Source of the DNA: Coleophoma eucalyptorum
Lineage: Eukaryota > Ascomycota > Leotiomycetes > Helotiales > Dermateaceae
DNA length: 64,000 bases
Direction of reading: 5' to 3'
Assembly: GCA_026120035.1 (NCBI GenBank)
Contig: JALRME010000025.1
Coordinates: 310,001-374,000, forward strand
Position 1 is the stretch's first letter, and each line of letters starts with the position of its first letter. Shown one piece after another: positions 23,590 through 34,773 of the stretch. The notes under the pieces are model-generated. The model was not told the origin of the DNA and did no database searches. It saw only the letters and a list, made by a program, of their open reading frames with translations. The position numbers were made by a program, and so were the translations under genes.

Positions 23590-26500
23590 ATGACTACGGG
23601 CAACGAAAAGGTCTTCCACGTCGGCGTCGATGTTGGAGGCACAAATACAGATAGTATCGTCCTCCACCCTGGTGAGGCCGAAACTCCAAATAGAGGCATT
23701 CGAAGCTCGTTTAAGACGCCTACAACGTCTGATGTGACGCAAGGCATTTCAATTGCCATCGATGGAGCACTCAAGAACGGGAATATTGACCGTAACCAAG
23801 TATCGGCTGTTATGATAGGTACAACGGTAAGTAGGGAGGAGCACATTTAGATCTTTATCTTTTATCCTTAGGCCGTCTATGAATATTACTATTCCGAGAG
23901 CAGTTGGCTAAGACGTGTCTGATAAAGCACTTCATCAACGCCGTTGTTCAAGCAGATGACCGAAACCTACGGCAGGTCGCCGTTTTCCGGCTCTGTGGAC
24001 CGTATACCAGAGAAAACCCTGCCTTCTTCGATTTCCCACCCATACTGAAGAAGATTATGAACGGACATGTTGCATACTTGGATGGTGGATTAGAGATCGA
24101 CGGGAGGGAAATTCTGCCTTTAGACGTAGCCGCTATTCGGCGAGAATGTCAGTTGGTTAAAGAGAAGGGCATCTCTGAAATTGTTGTTATTGGTGTGTTT
24201 TCACCTCTTGACTATGCGGGTCTTCATGAGGAGCGTGTGAAGAAGATTATCCTGGAGGAGCTCCCCGGCGTAGATGTGGTCCTCTCTCGTGATAGTAAGT
24301 CATAACCTTGTCATATATATCTTCGGACACAACTATATTAGAAGTCAAAGGCTGATCCTTTAAAGTTGGTCAAATCGGATTCCTAGAGCGAGAAAATGCC
24401 GCCATTTTGAATGCATCCATTCTCAAATTTGCTCGAAGGACCATACGCGGCTTTATTGACGCCATGAAGTCTCTGGGGCTCTTATGTCCTTTATTTCTCA
24501 CACAGAACGACGGGACTATCATCAGTGCTGAGCAGGCGCAAAGATGCCCCATTAAGACCTTTTCCAGCGGCCCAACAAATTCCATGGCGGGTGCTGCTTA
24601 CTTGGCTGGGTTGGGAACTAGTCAAGGCGAGGAGCTCGAGGCACAAGTCATCGTCGCAGATATTGGAGGCACCACAACAGATGTATGTGCATTGTTGCCA
24701 TCAGGTTTCCCCAGACAGGCAGGCACTTGGGTGGAGGTTGGAGGAGTACGATGCGCGTTCTCGATGCCCGAGGTTGTGTCCATTGGCCTGGGTGGTGGAA
24801 CCAAGGTGGTCGAGGACGAGAATGGGGCAGTTACGGTCGGACCAGATTCAACGGGATATCGCTTGCTCACTGAAGGTCTAGTGTTTGGAGGCAATACTTT
24901 GACCGCAACCGATATTGTTGTTGCTAGTGGTAAAGAACATATAGGCGACATATCACAAGTCTCGCATGTGCCCGAAAAGCTAGTATCCGCAGCTCGGCAG
25001 GAAATGAAACGGCTTTTGGAGCGTGCTATTGATGGCATGAAGCTTACTGCGGATGATGCAATCGTGGTGCTCGTGGGGGGAGGGAGTATCGTGCAGATGG
25101 ATGATCTGAAGGGCGTGTCACGTATCATTCGACCCAGCTTTTACGATTGTGCCAACGCCGTAGGTGCAGCCATGGCCAAGGTCTCGGGGGAAGTTGATAT
25201 GATATGCATTACCGAAGGCAAAGACGAAACCAAAATTATAGATGAAGCATTAGCTCTGGCGGCAAAGAAAGCCGTTGAGGCGGGAGCGGACCCAAGCACG
25301 ATCAGAACTGTGTCAATTGACAACATGCCGCTCCAATATACTGCCATGAAAGCAACTCGTCTTCTGATAAAAGTTGCTGGCCACCTCAGCAAAGATGCTC
25401 TCATGAAGCCCTTAGATGAGGGTGTATCGGCGGAGGCATACGGGGCTTCAAGTGTATCAGCATCAGCATCGGCGTTTTCACAAAAGGAAAAGGATCCTCG
25501 CGAATTCACGAATAGTCCTTCGGCTTTCGTTGATATCAGAACTTACCGGCCCGAAGTCGACTCGGACGGAACATGGTGGGTGTCCGAAATCGATGCTGAG
25601 TTTTTGGCAACGGGATGCAGTGTCCTTGCCTGTGGTGGTGGGGGACCGGGTTACATGATATACCAGGCTTGCCGAGCGGCTATTCAGGCTGGTCATCGAC
25701 TCCCCGTTGTCGACCTTGAGACCATGACGGATGATAAAGGCATGGTTTTCGGCAGTGTATCGTACGGTGCACCTACCGTGACTTCGGAGCGCCTTCCTAG
25801 TGGTACAGAAGGCGCTTCAGCCATTGACGGCCTTTTGACCATGTTTCCTGGGGTCAAGCCAGCCGCTATGCTCTCCATTGAAATAGGAGGCATGAACGGG
25901 ATTCTACCACTAATGCACTCAATCAACTACAAAACTCCTACCATTGACGGCGATCTTATGGGTAGAGCGTATCCTCGGCTATATATAATGACGCCCTACT
26001 TGTTTGGAAGGAAGGCCACACCATGTGTTCAGTCAGACGGGATGGGCAATACCGTAGCAGTGCTAAAAGCTGACAACATGCATAAGCTCGAAAGGATCCA
26101 CCGCAAGGCAGCTTTGGAGATTGGTCTGTTCAGCCAAATGGCTCCCGCTCCACTAACTATCAAGGATGTAAGGGAGGTGGGCACATTGGGTACTATGTCC
26201 CTTGCATGGTATATTGGTCGTGGTGTATACCAAGCTCGACAGGAGAAGACGAGTATCATCCAAGCCATTGTAAGTTGGGCAAGTATGATGGAGACATGAG
26301 TAACACAACTAACCCCTCCGTATAGCTGGACGCCAACCCCAGTGGAAAGTTGCTCTACACGGGTAAGATTGTTGATGTTCGCAGATATGTTTCGGCAGGC
26401 GGATATACCGAAGGTAGTGTCCGACTGATGGCACTCAGCCGCGAAGAAAGAGAGTTCGGCGAAACCAATTTCGCAGAAAGCAGAGACATGAGTATGCCTG

Positions 26501-26969
26501 ACCCCATGCCCCGTCCCACGCCCCACGCCCTACGCCACCTGCACCGAAAATTCTGGAATGCCAATTGCTGACCGGCCGATAGTCCTCCCCTTCCAGAACG
26601 AATATCTCGTTGCCAATCTGCAGAACCCTGACGGCACCGAGGAGACGACGAGTATGGTTCCCGATCTCATCTCCCTGATTGGAAGCGACGGCTTTGCGCT
26701 AGGAACCCAAGACATCAAATACGGTATGTCCGAAGAGAAAGAAACCAGAATTAGGTAAAAGCAACAAGTAGTCGACTTTGGCTAATGGGTGACTTTCAGG
26801 TGTCCGCGTGAGTGTTGTAACCTTTGTAGCTCATCCGCATTGGTATACTAAGCAAGGCATCGCTACGGGCGGTCCGCGAGAGTTCGGCTACGACTTGGAT
26901 TTTGTGCCACTCGGAAATCCGTATTATGAGCCCAAGAGGGTTACCAAGGAGTTCCGACCAAAGGCATGA
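23590..26969 (+). CDS. hydantoinase/oxoprolinase-DUF917 fusion
   Basis: One spliced gene of about 1,000 residues. The N-terminal half is HyuA-like, with GVDVGGTNTDSIVL (phosphate-binding loop), TTHFINAVVQ rebuilt across the intron at 23829-23929, RLCGPYTRENP, IGQIGFLERENAAILNAS rebuilt across the next intron, and DIGGTTTDV. These belong to the ATP-dependent hydantoinase A/5-oxoprolinase fold. The C-terminal half, from about 25560, matches DUF917 (S-methyl-thiohydantoin desulfurase type): CGGGGPGY, IDGDLMGRAYP and HPHWYTKQG-type elements. Introns near 26271, 26490 and 26725 rejoin RDMILPFQNEY and KYGVRVSV cleanly. No HyuB partner is seen in the window. It probably opens or modifies a hydantoin- or lactam-like ring. 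The exact substrate is unknown. Confidence 0.93.
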
Positions 26970-27445
26970 TTCCCACCATAGGTCGCAATAAATGGCGTTG
27001 AAGCAGATAACGCCATGAGGAATCAGGGCATGGGAGCTGTACCGGGCGGGTGGTGCTGGTGCTGGTGAGGCTCGTGATAGACGAGCAGCGGAAAGGGCTC
27101 GTCGTGCATGAACCATAGGAGATGTCATCCGCTTTAGTTAAGAGCTAAGCGTTAGCAATACTCTGGACGGGATCCATTCCAATTTCCATTCCCTTTCCAT
27201 CCTATAAGTTGAGCGATTCCCGAGAGTGTGGTCTATTTGGTTGGTGTACATAACAGCTCGCGCAATCCGAAGGCGTCAGACAGCCAAGTGTAGACAAGAC
27301 TGCAGGCTCTGCGTCCCTTCCCGCAGCGTCGTCAAGACCAGGAAGCAGCAGCTGGAGCGACAACCAGGTTTGCCTACGACTTCCTGCAGTTCTCGCACCC
27401 ACGTGGGCATCGCCGTCTTTCTTATAGGGCGCTCCCCAATCCACA

Positions 27446-27485
27446 GCCAAGCGCAGCCAAGCGCGGCCAAGCGCGGCCAAGAGCC
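27446..27485. repeat. 10-nt tandem repeat x4
   Basis: Four units of GCCAAGCGCR, the last one diverged. Confidence 0.85.
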
Positions 27486-27681
27486 TCCTTCCAGCACGAC
27501 AGAAGGATAGATGACGACTCGTCCAATCACCGGAGAGCCTTTCTTGCACTCTGCTGCTATAAGCATATGGCGTCGTAGGCGAGTATATTCAACGGCGCAG
27601 GAGAGACCGTATCATATAGAGCAAAACACGCTTTCATCTCGCCAAGCTGCTGCCAAACCTACCAGCATCGCTTGTTTGTGC

Positions 27682-27711
27682 CCAAGACTCCAAGACTCCA
27701 AGACTCCAAGA
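27682..27711. repeat. 8-nt tandem repeat x3.75
   Basis: CCAAGACT is repeated perfectly three times, followed by CCAAGA. Confidence 0.9.
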
Positions 27712-27974
27712 TATTGAAGCTTCGAAGTTTTCGATGCCAAGTAGAATATGCTGATTGCTCACGCAAATCCGTCTTGCCACTGCAGTGGGAAGTCGGATGG
27801 TTATAAAGGCTTTGTATCGCTCATGCATTTCTCTGTTCTCCGTCAGTCGCGATCCCTCGTCCTCACCACTTTGCTGCTCATCTTCTTAGTTCTCAGAGTT
27901 TCTCTCGTATCATACTCTTTATCTCCCACCCCACCTCCCTTTAATCAACGAGTCCTTCCTCGTCTTTTGCCAAG

Positions 27975-29913
27975 ATGGCACTCGACGAATATACGTATAT
28001 CTTTGTCATCGGCACTCTGTTTGCCATGCTGGATGCCTTCAACAATGGTGCCAGTGAGTACTTCCAATCCACGCGTAGATTCAACGCATTCTCATCTTCA
28101 CCCTAGACGATGTAGCCAATTCCTGGGCGACCAGTGTCTCGTCGCGGTCCATCACGTACCGACAAGCCATGGTTTTTGGAACCGTGTTTGAAATGTTAGG
28201 AGCTATCACCGTGGGTGCACGAACTGCCGACACGATCAAGAACGGTATTATTCCCAACTCTGCCTTCCGAGGCGATGCCGGTGTCCAGATGCTCGCCTTT
28301 ACCTGTGCCCTTGCCGCTGCCTCTTCGTGGGTTATGTGGTGCACAAAGCACTCCGCCCACGTCTCGTCCACCTATTCCCTTATCTCAGCCGTTGCCGGTG
28401 TTGGTGTTGCAACCGTCGGTGCCTCCAAGGTTCAATGGGGCTGGAACGATGGAAAAGGTCTCGGTGCCATCTTCGCTGGTCTGGGAATGGCTCCAGTCAT
28501 CTCCGCTGGATTTGCTGCCACTATCTTCATGCTCATTAAGCTCACCGTCCACATGCGCAAGAATCCCGTGCCATGGGCTGTCTACACCTCACCCTTCTTC
28601 TTCCTGATCGCCGGTACCATTTGCACCTTGTCCATCGTCTACAAGGGTTCCCCCAACCTCGGACTGGGTAAGAAGCCTGCCTGGTATATTGCGGCGGTTA
28701 CGATGGGCACGGGTGGCGGTGTTGCCGTGCTAGCAGCTCTTTTCTTTGTTCCTTATGTCCATGCAATCATTATCAAGAAGGATACTACCGTCAAGTGGTG
28801 GATGTTCATCCAGGGACCACTTCTATTCAAGCGCCCTGCCGTTGCCGTCGCCGATAGAGCCATTGTTCCCAACTACGCTGTTGTTCAAAAGGATGACGAA
28901 GAGCTGTCCTCTGCCCACTCTGGAGCATCCGTTAGTGAGGATGAAGCACATGCAACCAAAGATGGGATCGAGCCTGTCATGACATCCTCCGAAGGCAGCG
29001 AGAAGAGGGTTACCGATACCGAAGCATCACAGCCAACCTACAAGGAGCTCATGGCCCAAGGCGAAGCCAGACTGCACGCAAAGCTCTTGAAGAAGCGTGG
29101 TCCTCTTGGTTGGGCTATGCGCACACTCCGGGACAATCCTATGGGCCCAGGCGCTATTTACGAGGTTCACAACATGAAAATGGCTGCAATTCGCCTGCCG
29201 GCTATGATTGTCGTCGGTGCCCTCTATGGTGTTAACTACGATATCCATGCGGCGCAGACCGGTATTAGCGGAACCCCTGAAGGCAAACGCATGCAACGTG
29301 TGTACGCCAATGCCGAGAAGTACCCCAACGAAGTCGAGCACACATACTCGTTCGTCCAAGTTCTCACTGCCTGTACCGCATCTTTTGCTCACGGTGCCAA
29401 TGATATCGGAAACTCGGTTGGACCATGGGCCGTCATCTACTCTGCCTGGTCCACCGGTAACGCTGCGGCTTCCAAGGCCCCAGTCCCAGTCTGGCAGCTT
29501 GCTGTCCTCTCCTTAATGATTTCTCTCGGCCTTATTACTTACGGATACAACATCATGAAAGGTAAGAAGAACGGTTATCATACCCCGTATACATTTGCTA
29601 ATCTAGTGCGTGAATAGTTATGGGTAACAAGATCACATACCATTCGCCAAGCAGAGGTTCTTCCATGGAGATGGGCGCTGCCATTACAGTCCTTGTCTTT
29701 TCTCAATTCTCCCTTCCCGTGTCCACCTCGATGTGTATCACCGGCGCCACCGTCGGCGTTGGTCTCTGCAACGGCACCATCAAGGCAGTCAACTTCCAGC
29801 GAGTCGGCCTCCTCCTTCTCTCATGGATTGCCACCATCCCTATTGCCGGAACCCTGGGAGGTGTACTCATGGGCATTCTCCTAAACACTCCTCACTTCTC
29901 CTCGGCAGCTTAA
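27975..29913 (+). CDS. phosphate permease, PHO89/PHO-4 (PiT) type
   Basis: A cation-coupled phosphate transporter of the plasma membrane. Exons 27975-28053, 28107-29561 and 29618-29913 give 609 residues. The first PiT signature, NNGANDVANSWATSVSSRS, is restored exactly across intron 1. The second signature, HGANDIGNSVGPWA, lies near 29390, and the C-terminal repeat has STSMCITGATVGVG. Hydrophobic helices surround a long hydrophilic central loop (about 28800-29090), as in Neurospora PHO-4 and yeast Pho89. The ATG at 27975 follows a CT-rich leader. Homologues are normally induced by phosphate starvation; I did not identify a clear regulator site. Confidence 0.96.
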
Positions 29914-30391
29914 GGGATCGCTCGTTTCATGTGGAAAAACGTGTACTGGGTAGAATGGTGCACGGGCTAGTACTATACCTGTTGTAAAAGAGTGTCATCA
30001 CACTTGTAATTAAGTAATGTTGTTAGGGTCATAAATAAAGACTGTCAATTTCTCTCACCCTTGAAATAAACCCGCTGCTGGCAGGTCTTCGTTGATAGAA
30101 AACCAAAACAAGAAACAAGCGAGCGATATTGACTATCGCACTTAAGTGAAGCATGGTAGTTTTGCTGCAAGGGCGTTGATACGCACAGCCTAAGGATTTG
30201 GGGATCAGCACTTTACAAGGGCCGTTAAGCTTCACGAGAAAGTTTCTGTGATACCGACAGAGAGGGTCAAGTAATTTGACGACGCTAACTCCATGCACGA
30301 ATATATTCATCGGTAGCGACGAGAGGGGTTTTGCCCGCCTATCATTTCCATCTCACCATGCCTATCATGAATATAAAACCAACTCTCATTG
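29914..30391. other. convergent 3' region
   Basis: Spacer between the phosphate permease and the minus-strand hypothetical gene. No gene is seen. Confidence 0.5.
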
Positions 30392-31330
30392 TTAAAGGAA
30401 GAAGAGCGCACTCATGATGGTAGCCACCAACGTCGCCAAATAGGAAGCAATTCCAAAGCCGCCTTGAACATCACTCTTCAGGACCGACCAAAGAACCCCC
30501 ACGAGCCCAGTCAACAAGAACATAAAACTCATCAGAACACTTATGCGATACCAATCCGGACCCTCCATAATATATATCCCCCAAGCAGGAGCACCTCCGT
30601 TCTCGAAGCGCTGATCAAGCTTTTTGGGGAGGCGATTCAGACACCAGTCGTGTAGATGTATCCCAGGATCGAAAAAAGCGTGGAAGAATATGTTCTCCGG
30701 GACATGGACGCCTTTAGATGGACATGGGATGTAGTGGTATCGTGCTTTGGGATGGACTTCATCTGCAGGAGGCAAGGAGGGATTATCGAGGATGGCGACG
30801 CTGTGGAGGCTATTTTGGATTGGTACAAGCTCAAGCTGCCAAGCAGACAATCTGGTTAATTTATGAAGTTTCGGTAGATCCTTAGAAACATACCTGCACA
30901 AAGAACAGCGATTTTGGAGCGCGGAGGGAAATGAGTTTTCGGGGCCGCTTGGCGTAGTACCCTTCTCGAATTTGGTTGAAGAGGAGCTGGTCCTTCCGTA
31001 CTGTCGTTTCGCTTACATCGATATTAGACAGTGTTATTCGATACTTTCCTGTTGCTCCTATTCGGAAGGTATCTACACAAAGAAGCAGGAAGCGTGGTGT
31101 TGTAGTGGTCGGTTGCACAGCTGAGCTTGGAGCTTGTGGTACTGTTCCAACGTCCGGGCTTGAAAGATTCTCCAGATTCACCAGGGCTGTGACTGCATAC
31201 TTCCGGCGAACTTTGTGGTAAGTTTACGACTTTTGCGTTCAGGGTCTCTCAGATATCTTTGAACGTGATGTCCATTGGAATCATATACGCTAATTTCTTG
31301 CGCGCTGACCAAGCCACAAGATAGCCACAT
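30392..31330 (-). pseudogene. conserved fungal hypothetical, frameshifted
   Basis: The main frame (31181 down to 30392, one intron at about 30839-30896 after SLFFVQ) ends in a conserved block: HAFFDPGIHLHDWCLNRLPKK, GIYIMEGPDWYRI, then two hydrophobic segments. I recall this layout from uncharacterised ascomycete proteins. The frame has no ATG: an in-frame TAA lies just upstream of KYAVTALVNLENL. The expected N-terminal part is instead found in another frame, starting at the ATG at 31330 (MWLSCGLVSAQ, then VYDSNGHHVQRYLRDPERK). No intron of credible size can bridge the two, so a one-base indel near 31205-31225 is the simplest reading. Either the gene is broken or the assembly has an error here. 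Confidence 0.6.
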
Positions 31331-32441
31331 AGATTGCCATTGCCTCTATCAAAGAGCTATGTACCCGTGTCTCCAGGCACTATTGATTGGTTAGATTAAA
31401 GAAAGCTTTCCAGGTAAATGGGTTCATCTTCTGGAGGATGTGGCTCCGGCTCGAGTTTCGTCATAGATACCGGGAATTTCTGAATTTCATGGTTTTCTAG
31501 GTTTGGCATGTTGAAATTAGACTCTTGTTTTTCCTGTGCTGGTCCTAGTTTATGGGGAAACTTCGAGATAGCTGGAAGTGATCCTGCGGCAGCCTTATTG
31601 GATGCTCTGTTAGCTGAGAACAGTATAGAATTCACCGGAATACTATAACCACTGACTTTATCTGTAGTGTCGAGAAAATCTGTTTCCTTTCCGGAACGAG
31701 ACACCATGCTATCACCTGTATGTCCGCTCGCGCCGTATGTTATCGAAGGTAGTGTGGCCTTGAGCTGGGAATCCACGAAGGCATTTGATTTTCTTCTTCT
31801 CAATGTCCTTGGTTCGGGCGACGGCCCATTCGCGAAACACCCTTCCAAAATGACTACCTCGCGACGAACAAACGCTGTAAGCCAGCATTTTTTTGTCGAT
31901 TGAAGGATCATTCTCAAGGATTGGATTTGAGTGAGGTTGTCGATGAATTGGGCTTTTGACGAAGCACAGCTTTGTAACCTGAAGTTTAGCTGCGCAGCCG
32001 CTTATATCCTTCCTGTTGTGCAGTGTACGTGAGACTGTTACAAATAGCTGAGGAAGGTAGCTTTTCAATAATTTCACCAGTCACAACAGACCGAATTCTT
32101 ACAATGGGATGAAAATTACGTGAGAGTGTATTTGTAGAAGTTAAGTTGACAATCTGGTGGTGTAAGTGAAGATTTCTTGAGACCTATTTACATAGGCCTT
32201 TCCCATAGTCACATGACCCATTGATTTAATCTAGTGTCTTACGTCTTGGGCAAAAGAGCAAAGGATAAGACAAAGGCAGAAGCCGAGACCCTATCACATG
32301 TGCCGTATCGTTTGTACACGTCCATTCGTCTTTATCATGCTTCGGAACTATCTAGCTCATGAATTACGGGTGTCAGTGCTATAATAGCTGTGCACAACCG
32401 TTATCGTATCATCGCATGGCTTTCCATTAAAACACTTCTCC
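31331..32441. other. intergenic with doubtful frames
   Basis: A 173-codon minus-strand frame at 31396-31917 and a shorter overlapping one at 31712-32077 are low in complexity, match no family I recognise and have no convincing splice partners. They may be remnants of an upstream extension of the 30-31 kb gene. Confidence 0.3.
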
Positions 32442-34117
32442 TCAGTTGTCAGAAACATCTTTCCCTATCTTCACCTTCAGACCACCTCTTTTATGCGTAG
32501 CAGCACCCGCAAAGTAATCATACACAAACTCCATGTCTGACTGATCGGTCTCCCACAGAACCATATCGGGGTACCTGCGAATGATAGTCGCCAACACGCT
32601 ATACAACTCAGCGTATGCCATATTCATAGCGACGCACTGTCTGGATCCACCACCAAAAGGATGAAGATGCTTTTCCAGGCGCCTACGCGTAGGGCTACCT
32701 GGGACATCCCATCGGTCAGGATTAAAGAGCTTTGGCTCGGGAAATATCTCTGGCGAAAAGGCGATGTACCAGTTTGACATACCAACCCCGGTCTAATCTA
32801 CTTGTAAGCAATGGAGAGATATGATTAGAATCAATTGCTCACGTTGGCTGGGATTGTCCACTGTTTGTATTGGATAGGCTCGGGATAAACTCTTGGTAGG
32901 CGAGAAACAGCACCAACCGACAGTCTATTGATTTTAGCGGCAGTTGGCTAAGAGCGCATCTTTCTTACCTCAGGCTCTCTTTGACAACTCCGGAAAGGAG
33001 CGGCAGCTTTTCCAAAACCTGCCAACTTGGGACCTTGTTAGGATCTGGAATTGCAATCTCGAGTTCTTGCTTCAAACGAGCATGGATTTCTGGATTATCA
33101 AGTACTAAGAAGGTCATGAGCGTCAGTACACTCGCGGTCGTTTCAAACCCAGCAGCAAGAATGCTATTCGCCTCCACAGCCAGTCTTTTGAATGTCTTCT
33201 GCTCGGGGGGGAGAGCAGGATCGTTGGCTATGCCCCACATGATGGTTGGATACGGCTTTGCCTCATAGGCTTCGGGTGACGTTTCGAGCACAAGACGAGT
33301 CTGTTCGTCGGTGGTAGCAATCATGTCGATGACCTCTAGAGCGGGTGGGTTGGTGGCCGCTGTTACCCAGCGGGGCAAAGCCATCATGACATCCATCATC
33401 CATGGCAGTTGGCGAATCAATCCAGACATTTCCCACAGAGCACGCCACGCGAAATAGAACGATTCGCCCCAATCCTCTCGTTCCAGCATCCCCAATTTTC
33501 CGGCAAAGGCGTAATCAGAGATGATATCAACGGTGAGGCAGCGATAGGCATAAAACAATGGAATCGGCTTGTTCTGGGCAGTACATTCATCCATGCGCGA
33601 TGACAGCCTGTCTACACTCGCCTGGATGGTCGGGGTAAGTTTGGAGATAGCATTCACGGAGAAGAATGGATTGAGTGCCGCTCGTCTCTTGCGATGGACT
33701 TCAGCGCTGACGGTGGGGAAAGTTGCCTGAGGGTTGCCAAGCATCGTGTAGAACCAAGCATACTTATCCACCTTGAGATTGCGAGTATCATACAGCTTCT
33801 CGTAGAATTCGGGATCCAAAATGTGCAGCTCATCGGGTCCAATGCGCACAATCGGTCCTTCGCGATGTATTAGAGTCACGACTACCGGGTCACAGGACAA
33901 GCATCTCACCATATTTTTCATGCATCTTCCCGATCTCAAAGGTAAACTGCCCCTTCTTAACGATATCATAGTACCCTTCATACCAGTGCGTGAGCGCTGC
34001 CAGCTTCGGACCGGGGAAACGGGCCAAAGGGTGGAAGAACAATCGCCAGGCAATTCTTGCTAGCAGCCATGCGACCAAGACCGTGGCAACGGCCACGGGA
34101 GCACTGGGTCCAAGCAT
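32442..34117 (-). CDS. cytochrome P450 monooxygenase
   Basis: A microsomal haem-thiolate enzyme. The N-terminal anchor is at residues 5-25 ([17 protein letters not shown]), followed by a proline-rich hinge ([11 protein letters not shown]). The I-helix AAGFETTAS (oxygen activation) lies near 33160, the ExxR motif KESLR near 32970, and the haem loop [12 protein letters not shown] near 32650. The residue after the cysteine pair is Ala where most P450s have Gly, a minor deviation. Introns after MHEKYG (about 33846-33907), KESLR and PAN rejoin the usual motifs. The architecture resembles fungal secondary-metabolism P450s of the trichodiene-oxygenase group. It is divergent from a LaeA-like methyltransferase, so the two may modify one product. 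The substrate is unknown. Confidence 0.93.
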
Positions 34118-34773
34118 CGTCGGCCGTCGGTTTGGGTGCTGGAGATGAATCCGCGAAAGGGTCGTGAGTTGAGTGGGTGGCGTCTCACACGACGTCGCAC
34201 ATGGTTATATCTGAGCGGGAAAGGGGGCTTATCAGCTTCTCGACTTTTCTATCCGGGGTAGGTGACCCTTTCACAGCCCGGGATAGGGGAATGGGTCAGG
34301 AGAGGGGATTTGCAGCAGCTGCAAGTAGCATCTGATTACCTATGGATGGATTGTCTGTCGCTGGACTTGTCGTCTTCGTCTAGCTGGTCCACCGGAATCA
34401 CACTGGCCCAGTCCGCGACCGTTCTGCTAACTCCTCTAGGCAAGAGCTCCTCTTGTGAAAATCCCGAAGAGTCTGGATAAGAATGAAATTGTGGGATCCA
34501 CGAGTTTTTGTCTGCAGGTGGATCCGAACCGAACCCGGGCCGTCGGCTTTGGTCCTTGAAGCGTACAGCCACGCAGCTGCCACCGTACAACTCCAGCCGG
34601 GCTGCGTCGTGGTGAAGACTTTTAAGGTTCACACCAATCATCAATCCGCTTGCAGGGTCGCGCCGAACCTCAGTATATGCGACCGACTACCCCATTTGCC
34701 CCGTCTGCCCCCCAATCTCTGCCCTCGCAGCAGAAGACTTGTTCCCAGCATTTAATCTTGCTGTGAAGCAACT
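34118..34773. promoter_or_regulatory. divergent promoter, P450 / methyltransferase
   Basis: A 656-bp GC-richer region without a coding signal, shared by two divergently transcribed genes. Confidence 0.4.

Larger units (their letters stand above)
26970..27974. other. intergenic with two short tandem repeats
   Basis: No coding gene is recognised. It carries a 10-nt repeat at 27446-27485, an 8-nt repeat at 27682-27711 and the CT-rich leader of the phosphate permease (about 27840-27970). Confidence 0.5.

Noticed and set aside
27226..27566. Frames on both strands over a GC-rich repeat
   Set aside because: Open only because of the repetitive GC-rich composition; no protein-like pattern.
31396..31917. 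173-codon minus-strand frame
   Set aside because: Serine/proline-rich, no recognised family and no splice support; kept only as a doubtful frame in the intergenic entry.
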